Assembly: GCA_944320725.1 (NCBI GenBank)
Contig: CALUIM010000009.1
Coordinates: 62,001-126,000 of the forward strand
Source of the DNA: an uncultured Coriobacteriaceae bacterium
GTDB taxonomy: Bacteria; Actinomycetota; Coriobacteriia; Coriobacteriales; Coriobacteriaceae
DNA length: 64,000 bases
Direction of reading: 5' to 3'
Within the stretch, counting starts at the first letter, position 1; each line of letters starts with the position of its first letter. Below the pieces are notes generated by a model, which was not told where the DNA came from, ran no database searches, and worked only from the letters and a program-made list of their open reading frames with translations. The position numbers were made by a program, and so were the translations under genes. Below, one piece after another: positions 46,184-53,835 of this stretch.

Positions 46184-47880
46184 CGGTACCACGTCAACAA
46201 GAAAATGTCGTATCAGCTGGAAGGCAAATCGCTCTCCGAGGGTCCTTGCCCGGTGAAGGCGTGCAAAAAGGTCAAGCGGTTTCTATAGATGTGACTGCAG
46301 ACGACGGTAGCCACAGCAAATCGATTAGACTGACGAAGAAAATCGGCGAGGGCGGCGAAGGTTCGGTTTTTGAGACGAGCCTTGGAAAAACCTCTGACTA
46401 CGTTGCGAAAATATACTCGCGCAACAAGCTTATCGATACAAAAATCGAGAAGCTCAAGCTGATGATGTCAAAATCAATTGCGCTTCGCGGCCTGTGTTTT
46501 CCTGTTGCTTTAATCAAAAACGAGCAAGGGGAGCCCGTTGGGTTTCTTATGCCTCGTGCTAAAGGCGTTGAACTTGGCAAATCGATATTCATGCCGAAGT
46601 TGTTGCAGCAGAAATTTCCTTCGTGGACACGTCGAGACACGATTCAGCTTTGCATAACAATCCTAGAGAAGATCAAGTATCTGAACAGTAGGGGGATTAT
46701 TCTCGGGGACATTAACGGCCAAAACATACTTGTCGTTTCTCCGACAGAGGCCTATCTCGTCGATTGCGACAGCTATCAAATCGGCAAGTATCCATGTCCG
46801 GCGGGCACGGTTCATTTCACGCCGCCTGAGGCTCAAGGGAAGGACTACAGCACCTTTTTGCGCACGCAGGCGATGGAGAACTTTGCTATTGCCACGTTGC
46901 TCTTCATGATTATGCTTCCAGGGAAATCGCCATATGCCTCGGTGGGCGGGGCGAGCCCTGCTGAAAACATCCGAAACGGTGCTTTTGTTTATGAGAGTAA
47001 TGACAACTCCAAGGTGCCGCCTGGAAAATGGGGATTCATCTGGAGCCACATGTCATTCAGGACACGGGAGGCGTTTGTTGATACCTTTCGCAGGGGCGGA
47101 GAGCACTTTGCGCCTGAGAAACGCATGAATGCCCAGCAGTGGCTTGAGATTTTCAAAGCATATCAGCATGGAATTGACCATATGTTGGCTCGAGACCCTA
47201 TGGCTATGGACATCTTTCCAACGCGTCCGAAAATGCGCGAATGTAAACAATGCGGCAAGATGTATGTCCCTGATCCATTGCATTACCTGCCGTTTTGTCC
47301 AGAATGTGCTGGGAAAAAGGGGAGTGCTCCCTACCTTACTCCTCGTGAAATCCAGCTTAATGCTGCGCATGCGGCAAAAAAGGAGATGGAGCGCTTTGAG
47401 AGGCAGAGGCAGCGTGAGGCGCAGCGAGAAGTAGAAAGCCAGCGAAACGCAGCCCATCGAAGATGGTTGGGTGAGGTCTGGAAGAAATATCCGTGCAAGA
47501 ATCAAAAATGTCATAACACGATTACGCTTTACAACCGCGATCAGGCGAGGTTTTACGGCAATAGACGACTTCCGGAATACTGCAATGAATGTTGGCAGGA
47601 TACGCCATGCAAAAAGTGCGGCTATGTTGCTGCGAAATGGATGCATGACGAACGCGGCGGCCTTTGCAGAAGGTGCTACGAGGAAGAACAGAGGAACAAG
47701 AGGCTTGTAGCTCAGCAAAAATTCCAGCAAACGCGCCGGCCAAAGCGGCCAGTTCAGAACAGCAAACCTCCAACTCAAAACAGCAGATCGAAGAACGATG
47801 AAATTGGATGCTGGGGTTACCTTGTCTGTGCCTGGGCAATCGTCATCGTTCTAGCGATGTTATCAAATTGCAGCTCATAG
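46180..47880 (+). CDS. TerY-P type protein kinase with zinc ribbons and C-terminal membrane segment
   Basis: A 566-residue kinase. It has a glycine loop IGEGGEGSVFE (from residue 55), ATP Lys77 in YVAKIYS, catalytic loop GIILGDINGQNIL (Asp177, Asn182; HRD is LGD) and VDCDSYQIG in place of DFG (Asp195). The stretch YPCPAGTVHFTPPEAQG is characteristic of the kinase of the TerY-P triad. The C-terminal 230 residues hold three Cys clusters (CKQCG with CPEC; CKNQKC with CNEC; CKKCG with CRRC), a charged coil between them and a final membrane segment (LVCAWAIVIVLAMLSN). ATG 46180 overlaps the PIN stop as ATGA. It would phosphorylate partners, with the PP2C two genes down reversing this. Confidence 0.88.
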   Translation: MTVPRQQENVVSAGRQIALRGSLPGEGVQKGQAVSIDVTADDGSHSKSIRLTKKIGEGGEGSVFETSLGKTSDYVAKIYSRNKLIDTKIEKLKLMMSKSIALRGLCFPVALIKNEQGEPVGFLMPRAKGVELGKSIFMPKLLQQKFPSWTRRDTIQLCITILEKIKYLNSRGIILGDINGQNILVVSPTEAYLVDCDSYQIGKYPCPAGTVHFTPPEAQGKDYSTFLRTQAMENFAIATLLFMIMLPGKSPYASVGGASPAENIRNGAFVYESNDNSKVPPGKWGFIWSHMSFRTREAFVDTFRRGGEHFAPEKRMNAQQWLEIFKAYQHGIDHMLARDPMAMDIFPTRPKMRECKQCGKMYVPDPLHYLPFCPECAGKKGSAPYLTPREIQLNAAHAAKKEMERFERQRQREAQREVESQRNAAHRRWLGEVWKKYPCKNQKCHNTITLYNRDQARFYGNRRLPEYCNECWQDTPCKKCGYVAAKWMHDERGGLCRRCYEEEQRNKRLVAQQKFQQTRRPKRPVQNSKPPTQNSRSKNDEIGCWGYLVCAWAIVIVLAMLSNCSS

Positions 47881-47904
47881 CGTTCGGATGGAAAGGATTG
47901 AACA

Positions 47905-48591
47905 ATGAACGAGCTAGCTTTGATCGAGATGGAAGATCTTTTCGAGAACCCGACCCCACGAGTTCCCGTTGCGCTCTGCCTAGATTGCTCGGGCTCCATG
48001 ATGGGCGAACCTATTCAAGAGCTTAATGAGGGCGTGAAGACCTTCTATCAAGCTATCAACGACGATGAAATCGCTCGATTCTCTGCAGAAATCTGCATCG
48101 TGACATTCGGCCCGGTGTCGCTCGAGGCCGACTTTGCAACGCTTGATACGCGCCCGCAGCCTCCAATTCTCAGCGCATCGGGAAATACTCCCATGGGCGA
48201 GGCGGTTGAGCTCGCTATCAACAGCTTGGAAAAGCGCAAGGCTGCTTACAAGGCAAGCGGTGTCGATTATTATCAGCCTTGGCTTGTGTTGATGACCGAT
48301 GGCCATCCTTATGGCGGTAGCCAAGTAGTTCTTGATCGACAAATCGCTCGCGTTGCCACAATGGCCGAATCACGCAAGCTCACGGTTTTCCCAATCGGAA
48401 TTGGGGATGAGGCTGATATGAGTACCCTCGCAAGGTTCTCTCCGGGCCGTTCGCCCCTTAGGCTCCAGGGTCTCAAGTTCTCGGAGTTTTTCTCGTGGCT
48501 GAGTAAGTCTGTGTCGCGTGTTTCGCAATCTACGCCTGGCGATAAGGTCACCCTCGATGTAGAGGGTATTCGTGGCTGGGCAGAACTGTAA
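47905..48591 (+). CDS. TerY-like von Willebrand factor A protein
   Basis: A 228-residue vWA protein of the TerY type, close to the length of tellurium-resistance TerY. The metal-ion site is complete: CLDCSGSMMG (DxSxS), the Thr in SGNTPMGEA and LMTDGHP (Asp). Such proteins bind a divalent metal and a partner protein. GAAAGGA lies before ATG 47905. It is third from last in the operon, between the kinase (24 bases upstream) and the PP2C gene (25 bases downstream), the same three-gene set known as the TerY-P triad. FPIGIGDEADM is a typical TerY segment. Confidence 0.92.
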   Translation: MNELALIEMEDLFENPTPRVPVALCLDCSGSMMGEPIQELNEGVKTFYQAINDDEIARFSAEICIVTFGPVSLEADFATLDTRPQPPILSASGNTPMGEAVELAINSLEKRKAAYKASGVDYYQPWLVLMTDGHPYGGSQVVLDRQIARVATMAESRKLTVFPIGIGDEADMSTLARFSPGRSPLRLQGLKFSEFFSWLSKSVSRVSQSTPGDKVTLDVEGIRGWAEL

Positions 48592-48616
48592 CGCCGCTTA
48601 ATTCATTTGGAGAGTC

Positions 48617-49387
48617 ATGAAACGAGTAGTGTGGAAGCGAGCTTGCGCTGCCGTGCGGGGCAGGTCTCATCAAATTGACCAAACGCCGTGTCAGGATGGC
48701 GTGGCAACAACGTATCGGCGCAACGTCAGCGTAATCGCGCTGTCAGATGGTGCAGGATCAGCCAGCCATTCTCATTTTGGATCTGAGGTTTGCGCTCGAA
48801 GCCTCTGCGCTATCCTTTGTCGACATTTCGATGAGATATGGCACATGGATCAACGGGATGCAAAGTGCAAGATCGTTTCCACGCTACATGGTCGGCTGGG
48901 CTGCAAAGCGAGGGAGCTGAACGTTGATGTTTCTGCGCTCGCTGCGACTCTTCTTGCGGTTGCGGTCAAGAAAAATCGTTACATAGCGATTCATCTTGGG
49001 GACGGGGTTATCGGCGCCGAGGTGGCTGCTGCGGATGGTAGCCGCGAGCTCGTAACCCTTAGTGCACCTGAAAATGGTGAACATTCGAACGAAACATTCT
49101 TTGTTACGTCCGGCACGGCAGAAGCGCATATGAGCATGTTGCTAGGGAGAGTTCGCGAATGCGACCGCAGCGAGATTGCGGGGTTCATTCTCATGTCTGA
49201 CGGGCCTGAAGCTGCGTTGTATCGAAAGGCGGATAGTGTCCTTGCCCCAGCTTGTACAAAGTTGTTGGACTCGGCTCGTGACCTAAGGAAGGTTGATTAT
49301 CGGCACGGATTACAAGGAACGCTGGAGCTTATCGCTCGATCTAAGACGCACGACGACTGTTCGATAGCAGTCATGGTGCACGTATAA
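48617..49387 (+). CDS. PP2C-family protein phosphatase of TerY-P triad
   Basis: A 256-residue PP2C-like Ser/Thr phosphatase. Metal-binding motifs: QDGVATTY and ALSDGAGSASHSHFG (Asp), ATLLAVAV with IHLGDGVIGAE (Asp), ILMSDGPE, and THDDCSIAVMV at the end. GGAGAG precedes ATG 48617. It is the last gene of the kinase/vWA/phosphatase operon and would reverse the phosphorylation made by the kinase at 46180-47880. The short length is typical of this subgroup. No membrane segment. Confidence 0.9.
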   Translation: MKRVVWKRACAAVRGRSHQIDQTPCQDGVATTYRRNVSVIALSDGAGSASHSHFGSEVCARSLCAILCRHFDEIWHMDQRDAKCKIVSTLHGRLGCKARELNVDVSALAATLLAVAVKKNRYIAIHLGDGVIGAEVAAADGSRELVTLSAPENGEHSNETFFVTSGTAEAHMSMLLGRVRECDRSEIAGFILMSDGPEAALYRKADSVLAPACTKLLDSARDLRKVDYRHGLQGTLELIARSKTHDDCSIAVMVHV

Positions 49388-49481
49388 TGGGCTTAACGGG
49401 GTCTTCGCGCTGAAGATGCTGGGCCTCTTGTTTGGAAATCTGTGCATGCGCGATTGAGATGCCCATGCACGTGCGACGGGC

Positions 49482-49756
49482 GTGTCTGGCGCGCATCCTG
49501 TCAGGTACTATCATGATGACACGAATGTAGAGGTTGATGCCGTCATTGAGCTTATAGATGGTCATTGGGGAGCATTCGAGATCAAGCTGAGTTACGCTAA
49601 GGTTGACGACGTTGCGAAGAGTTTGCGGCGCATGCGCAGAAACTTCTCAAGGATGCGAACGGCAGGGTTTCCGAACTGTCTTTCCTGGGGGTGCTGGTTG
49701 GCGTCAGCGAGGCAGCGTGTCGTCGGTCGGATGGCGTGATCGTGATCCCCATCTGA
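49482..49756 (+). pseudogene. DUF4143 ATPase C-terminal remnant, frameshifted
   Basis: The fragment begins with VSGAHPVRYYHDDTNVEVDAV and continues ELIDGHWGAFEIKL, as in the C-terminal domain of DUF4143 AAA proteins. Near 49640 the sense moves to another frame, giving QKLLKDANGRVSELSFLGVL and ending VIVIPI at the TGA at 49754-49756. The ATPase part is missing. It is a decayed gene, typical of mobile or defence regions, and the rest of 49388-49811 holds no other gene that I can support. Confidence 0.7.
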
Positions 49757-49811
49757 ACCCTGGGCGCATGATTGTTGCACGTAACGATGATTGTTGGGGG
49801 ACGGCGGATGA

Positions 49812-49835
49812 TTGTATACTGTATACAGTATACAA
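49812..49835 (+). promoter_or_regulatory. Perfect 24-bp palindrome, TA operator
   Basis: Exact palindrome built of TTGTATACTGTA and its complement, 24 bases before ATG 49859. It contains TATACT, a possible -10, so binding would block transcription. It is the expected place for autoregulation by the RelB-like antitoxin. Confidence 0.75.
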
Positions 49836-49858
49836 AAATGAATTGCTTGGGAGTTATC

Positions 49859-50149
49859 ATGGCGACGGCGGTGATTTCCGGCAGGGTTGATGAGCGGGTA
49901 AAGGCCCGCGCGGAGGTGTTCATACGCGCAGCTGGGCTTTCGGCGGGCGATGTGATCCGCATGGTATGGGAACATATCGCTCAAACAGGCGAGGTGCCCG
50001 ATGCGCAGGATGCAGCCGAGAGCGCTCCGGTTGCTAAAGATCCTCTGATGCGGCTTGGCGAGCTCCGAGTAAATTTCGGGGCTTCTGATGAGCTCGTTAA
50101 TCTAACCGATTCGCAGATGCGAGAGATGATTGCGAGCCGACATGCGTAA
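49859..50149 (+). CDS. RelB/DinJ-type antitoxin
   Basis: A 96-residue ribbon-helix-helix antitoxin. The N-terminal AVISGRVDERVKARAEVFIRAAGLSAGDVIRMVWE matches the RelB/DinJ DNA-binding domain; the C-terminal half would wrap the toxin. ATG 49859 follows GGGAG; longer in-frame starts lie before the operator. It overlaps the PIN toxin by 8 bases, a normal toxin-antitoxin layout, although RelB with a PIN toxin is a less usual pairing than RelB with RelE. Confidence 0.85.
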   Translation: MATAVISGRVDERVKARAEVFIRAAGLSAGDVIRMVWEHIAQTGEVPDAQDAAESAPVAKDPLMRLGELRVNFGASDELVNLTDSQMREMIASRHA

Positions 50150-50573
50150 CTTCAATGCTCGCCGTTTGCTGCTCGACACGAATGTCCTATTGGATGCCTT
50201 GGTTGAAGGAAGGCCGGAGTCCACGGAAGCATGGGAGGTTCTCAAGCGCTGCAACGGTGGTGGCGATATGGGGCTCGTCACATCTGGCTCGCTTAAGGAT
50301 GCGTATTATGTGCTGAGCCGAGGAGGACGGGAGGCCGCCGCACGTGAAGCCATTGAGCTGCTCATGGAGCTTCTCGTCATCGCGCCGGTAGGAGCCGAAG
50401 AATGCGAGCTTTCCATGCGGTCGGGCGAACCCGATTTCGAGGACGGCCTTGTGCGCGCATGTGCCGAGCTCAACGATGTTGCCTTCATCCTCACGCGTGA
50501 TGACCGCGCATTCCGTACATCGCGTGTGCGGTCTCTTACATGCGCGGAATACCTAGAGTTGTTTGCTGAGTAG
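50142..50573 (+). CDS. PIN-domain (VapC-like) toxin
   Basis: A 143-residue PIN toxin, a Mg-dependent endoribonuclease that cuts tRNA or rRNA. The active-site acidic residues are in LLLDTNVLLDAL, the central Glu in ATSGSLKD-type region, EPDFEDGLVRACAEL and FILTRDDRAF. ATG 50142 overlaps the antitoxin end; TTG 50130 is an alternative. It forms a pair with the RelB-like gene just upstream. Confidence 0.85.
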   Translation: MRNFNARRLLLDTNVLLDALVEGRPESTEAWEVLKRCNGGGDMGLVTSGSLKDAYYVLSRGGREAAAREAIELLMELLVIAPVGAEECELSMRSGEPDFEDGLVRACAELNDVAFILTRDDRAFRTSRVRSLTCAEYLELFAE

Positions 50574-50611
50574 ATGGCAACTTCCTTGTATGAGATTTCA
50601 AGGAGACGGAA

Positions 50612-50821
50612 ATGGTGCGCGGAAGAACGAGTCACGGTTCTATGCAGTCTCGGGTGAACGTGCGGATCGATACAGATTTGAAAACGGCCGGTGATGCTGC
50701 CCTCGCTGCCGCGGGGTTCACACCTACGCAAGCGGTGCGCATGCTGTGGTCGCTCGCCGTGCGCTATCAAGATGAGCCGGAAAAACTTCGTGCGATGCTC
50801 CACGCATCATCTAAGAGGTAG
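50612..50821 (+). CDS. Orphan DinJ/RelB-like antitoxin
   Basis: A 69-residue ribbon-helix-helix protein (QSRVNVRIDTDLKTAGDAALAAAGFTPTQAVRMLWSLAV). AAGGAGACGG lies before ATG 50612. No toxin follows directly: the next gene is a separate Phd/YefM antitoxin with its own promoter, so this is an orphan, or it supports the pair upstream. Confidence 0.7.
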   Translation: MVRGRTSHGSMQSRVNVRIDTDLKTAGDAALAAAGFTPTQAVRMLWSLAVRYQDEPEKLRAMLHASSKR

Positions 50822-50840
50822 GGGCGCTATTCTTTCGTGG

Positions 50841-50846
50841 TATAAT
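50841..50846 (+). promoter_or_regulatory. Consensus -10 TATAAT of Phd/ParE pair
   Basis: Perfect TATAAT, 35 bases before ATG 50881, with TGAGGA between. Confidence 0.6.
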
Positions 50847-50880
50847 AAGGCCATGATTTCGTACGAGTGAGGATGCTGCT

Positions 50881-51150
50881 ATGGCGGTCTGCGTTCCCGT
50901 AAGAGATATGAAAGATACCGCGGCGTTTGCCAGGCTCGTGAGGGAGTCTCCTGAGCCAATAACCGTCACCAAGAACGGATACAGCGAATTTGTGGTCATG
51001 CGGAGTGAGGATTATGACCTCCTGCGGGAGGAAGTGGCAAAGGCTCGCCTCGTCCGCGTGCTTGCCGATGCCGATAAGGCGTATGAATCGGGTGAATACG
51101 TCGACGGCGCTTCGTTCATCTCCGATGTGAGGGAACGATATGGACTCTAG
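50881..51150 (+). CDS. Phd/YefM-type antitoxin
   Basis: An 89-residue antitoxin: VPVRDMKDTAAFARLVRESPEPITVTKNGYSEFVVMRSEDYDLL is the Phd/YefM DNA-binding domain, followed by a toxin-binding tail (DKAYESGEYVDGASFISDVRERYG). TGAGGA lies before ATG 50881. The stop overlaps the toxin start by 11 bases. Confidence 0.88.
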   Translation: MAVCVPVRDMKDTAAFARLVRESPEPITVTKNGYSEFVVMRSEDYDLLREEVAKARLVRVLADADKAYESGEYVDGASFISDVRERYGL

Positions 51151-51445
51151 CTACATTCTGCTTCCGCGTGCGCAAGAAGACTTCGAGGGCATTGTTCGTT
51201 ATTTATCTGTCGAGCTTGCGAGTCCAGCTGCAGCGCGGCGTTTCGTTGATGAATTCGAGAAGGGGATCACGCTCGTCTGCAAACACCCTGAGCTGTATCC
51301 GCTCAGTCGCATGCCTGAGGTCGCGGCACGCGGCTATCGAGCGATGCCTGTCATGAGGTACATCGCGCTCTATGCGATCCGTGACGGTAAGATTATCGTC
51401 GCTCATATCTTTCATTCGTTGCAGGACTACGCGCGCTACGTGTGA
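51140..51445 (+). CDS. RelE/ParE-family toxin
   Basis: A 101-residue toxin of the RelE/ParE fold: LLPRAQEDFEGIVRYLSVELASPAAARRFVDEFEKGI, then HPELYPLSRMPEVAARGYRAMPVMRYIALYAI. ParE poisons DNA gyrase and RelE cuts mRNA; the sequence does not decide which. It overlaps the Phd/YefM antitoxin, its partner, and is convergent with the helicase gene (12 bases apart). Confidence 0.88.
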   Translation: MDSSYILLPRAQEDFEGIVRYLSVELASPAAARRFVDEFEKGITLVCKHPELYPLSRMPEVAARGYRAMPVMRYIALYAIRDGKIIVAHIFHSLQDYARYV

Positions 51446-51457
51446 GCGCCTGCTTCG

Positions 51458-53827
51458 CTACACCGTTTTGCGCCACTCCCGTACGCGCTCGCGCATGCCT
51501 TCGATGTCGAGGACGCCTTCGGCGAAGCCCTTGCGCACGAGCTCGGCGGGCAGGAACTCGTCGTACTTCTCGAAATAGGGCACCTCTCCGGGATAGACGA
51601 GTTCCACGGGGTCGAAGTCGGCATCGGCCGCCTCGGCTACCACCTGGAAGAACGTCTCGGCATCCGCGTTCATCTGGAACTGCATGAAGTAGGGTCGGCT
51701 CGAATCGAGGCCGCGCAGCCCCAGCTCACCGGCGCACTTGATCTTGAGCAACCGTTCAAGTGCCAAAAACGCGTAGCTGCCAAGCCAAGGCAGCAACACC
51801 CAGGTCTTGCCGCCCAGGTTGATGAGAGGCTCAGTTGCCGCGCCCGAGAGCTCGGCCGTACGACGCGCTTGGCGAAGACGCGCGCGGGCATTGTCCAGCA
51901 GGTACGGATAGGTCTCGTGGCTCCCCAGCACGCGGCGCATGCGCTCCAGGATATGCGTGTGGATGTCGCCGGGACAGTCTCCAAAGTAGGCGGGCACACG
52001 CCCCTTGACCTGCGTGGCATACACGAGATGGCGCTTCCAATCGACCTCCTCGACCACCCAGCAGGCGCCGGCGATGGCAATGCGCTCGCCGGGCGGAGGC
52101 GGGTTCACAATGGTGCCGAGTTCGGCCGATTCGCTCCGTACGGTGAACTCCTCGTTTTCCTGGAACACCGCGTAGAACTTGAAGCTGTTGGTATAGCGCT
52201 CGCCGGCGAGGCCCACGATGAGGCCGCCGCCCTCGGTGAGCTGGATGTGTTCGGTCTCGATAAGGTGGCGCAAGAGGATGCGGAAGTCGTCCGCCGAGAT
52301 GCGGTGGAAATACGAGAGCGTGAGCACGCGCGCCGCGAGCTCGGCGGGCGTGAGCTCGCCCGTGCTGGCAAGGGTTGCCATGGTCTGGTGATAGAGCAGG
52401 CTGTAGGGTAGCCGCTCTGTGCGCGGCGGCTCGACCCACTTCTCCTCGCGATAAAGCTGTACGAGCGCGATGCCCTGTAAGAGCTTCCAGGGGATGGTCT
52501 CGGGCATGGTGGTGCGCGGCTCGGGGCTCTCCTCGCGCATCACGAAGTGCATCTCGGGCGGCTCGCCACGCCGGCCCGTGCGGCCCATGCGCTGCAAAAA
52601 GCTCGACACGGTGAACGGTGCATCAATTTGGAACGCGCGCTCGAGCCGGCCGATGTCAATGCCCAGCTCGAGCGTGGCGGTGGTTACGGTGGTGTCGAGT
52701 CGCTCGTCATCGCGCATGACCTCCTCGGCAGATTCGCGAATGGCACTCGAGAGATTGCCGTGGTGGATGAGAAACCGATCCGGCTCGTGTTGCACCTCGC
52801 AATAGGCGCGCAACATCGTGCAGACTGCCTCCGCCTCTTCGCGCGAGTTCACGAAGACAAGGCACTTGGCGCCGCGCGTGCGCTCAAAGATGTAGCCAAT
52901 GCCGGGGTCGGCGTTCTCGGGCGCACGATCAGTGGGGGCAAGAAGCTCGGTTTGCGTGTCGTGTTCGAGGTCCGCGTTGGCATCGGCGTCCTCGTCAGGC
53001 AACGCGTTTGCGTCCACGCGCTCAACGGCAACCACGTCCGCTTCGATGGTGCCGTCGGCGCGTGCAATTCCGATGCCTGCGTCGCCGGCTGGCGGGAAGT
53101 CGCTCGCACGCTCGGTTGCTTGGGGGCCGGTGATGTAGAAGTGCTCCATGGAGAGGCGCCAGGTGCGGCGCGGCTCCTCGAAGCGCGGGATAATGCAGCC
53201 GCGTCCGGTGCCGGCGGCGAGGAAGGCGCCGGTGCGTTCGGGGTCGCCGATGGTGGCGGAGAGGCCGATGCGCCGCGGGTTCACGCCTGCCATGCGGGAG
53301 AGGCGCTCGATGAGGCAGAGCGTCTGGCCGCCGCGGTCGCCGCGCAAGAGCGAATGCACCTCGTCGATCACCACATAGCGCAGGTCGCAAAAGAGGCGCG
53401 GTACCTGCGCATGGCGGTGCATGAGCAGGGCCTCGAGCGATTCGGGCGTAATCTGCAGGATGCCGGAAGGATGCTGCATGAGCTTGCGCTTGTGCGACTG
53501 CGCCACGTCGCCATGCCAGCGCCAAACGGGAATATCAGCCTCGATGCAAAGGTCTTCAAGGCGCATGAACTGGTCGTTGATGAGCGCTTTGAGTGGGCCG
53601 ATATAGATGGCACCGATGCTTGCCGGCGGGTCCTCCCAGAACTCGGTGAGGATGGGGAAGAACGCGGCCTCCGTTTTGCCGGACGCAGTCTGCGCGGTGA
53701 GCAGCACGTGCTCATCGGTGTCGAAGATGGCCTCTGCGGCGGCAACCTGGATGGAGCGCAGGCCCTCCCAATCGTGGTCGTAGATGAAGTCCTGCACGAA
53801 GGGCGCATAGCGATCGAAGATACCCAT
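51458..53827 (-). CDS. SF2 helicase of the TerB_N/ATPase/helicase module
   Basis: A 789-residue DEAD/DEAH-type superfamily 2 helicase. It has motif I TAQTASGKTEAAFFP, Ia GPLKALINDQF, DEVH box YVVIDEVHSLLRG, motif III LSATIGDP, motif IV-VI ITTATLELGIDIGRL-type region and FLQRMGRTGRRGE. An acidic insert (about residues 255-310) lies between the two lobes and a C-terminal region follows (VVEEVDWKRHLVYATQVKGR). It resembles Lhr-type helicases. ATG 53827 follows AGGAACG; longer frames lack a site. It is the last of three genes (TerB_N protein, DUF2791 ATPase, helicase) with 8-base spacing to the ATPase. Confidence 0.9.
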   Translation of the reverse strand: MGIFDRYAPFVQDFIYDHDWEGLRSIQVAAAEAIFDTDEHVLLTAQTASGKTEAAFFPILTEFWEDPPASIGAIYIGPLKALINDQFMRLEDLCIEADIPVWRWHGDVAQSHKRKLMQHPSGILQITPESLEALLMHRHAQVPRLFCDLRYVVIDEVHSLLRGDRGGQTLCLIERLSRMAGVNPRRIGLSATIGDPERTGAFLAAGTGRGCIIPRFEEPRRTWRLSMEHFYITGPQATERASDFPPAGDAGIGIARADGTIEADVVAVERVDANALPDEDADANADLEHDTQTELLAPTDRAPENADPGIGYIFERTRGAKCLVFVNSREEAEAVCTMLRAYCEVQHEPDRFLIHHGNLSSAIRESAEEVMRDDERLDTTVTTATLELGIDIGRLERAFQIDAPFTVSSFLQRMGRTGRRGEPPEMHFVMREESPEPRTTMPETIPWKLLQGIALVQLYREEKWVEPPRTERLPYSLLYHQTMATLASTGELTPAELAARVLTLSYFHRISADDFRILLRHLIETEHIQLTEGGGLIVGLAGERYTNSFKFYAVFQENEEFTVRSESAELGTIVNPPPPGERIAIAGACWVVEEVDWKRHLVYATQVKGRVPAYFGDCPGDIHTHILERMRRVLGSHETYPYLLDNARARLRQARRTAELSGAATEPLINLGGKTWVLLPWLGSYAFLALERLLKIKCAGELGLRGLDSSRPYFMQFQMNADAETFFQVVAEAADADFDPVELVYPGEVPYFEKYDEFLPAELVRKGFAEGVLDIEGMRERVREWRKTV

Positions 53828-53835
53828 GGTCGTTC

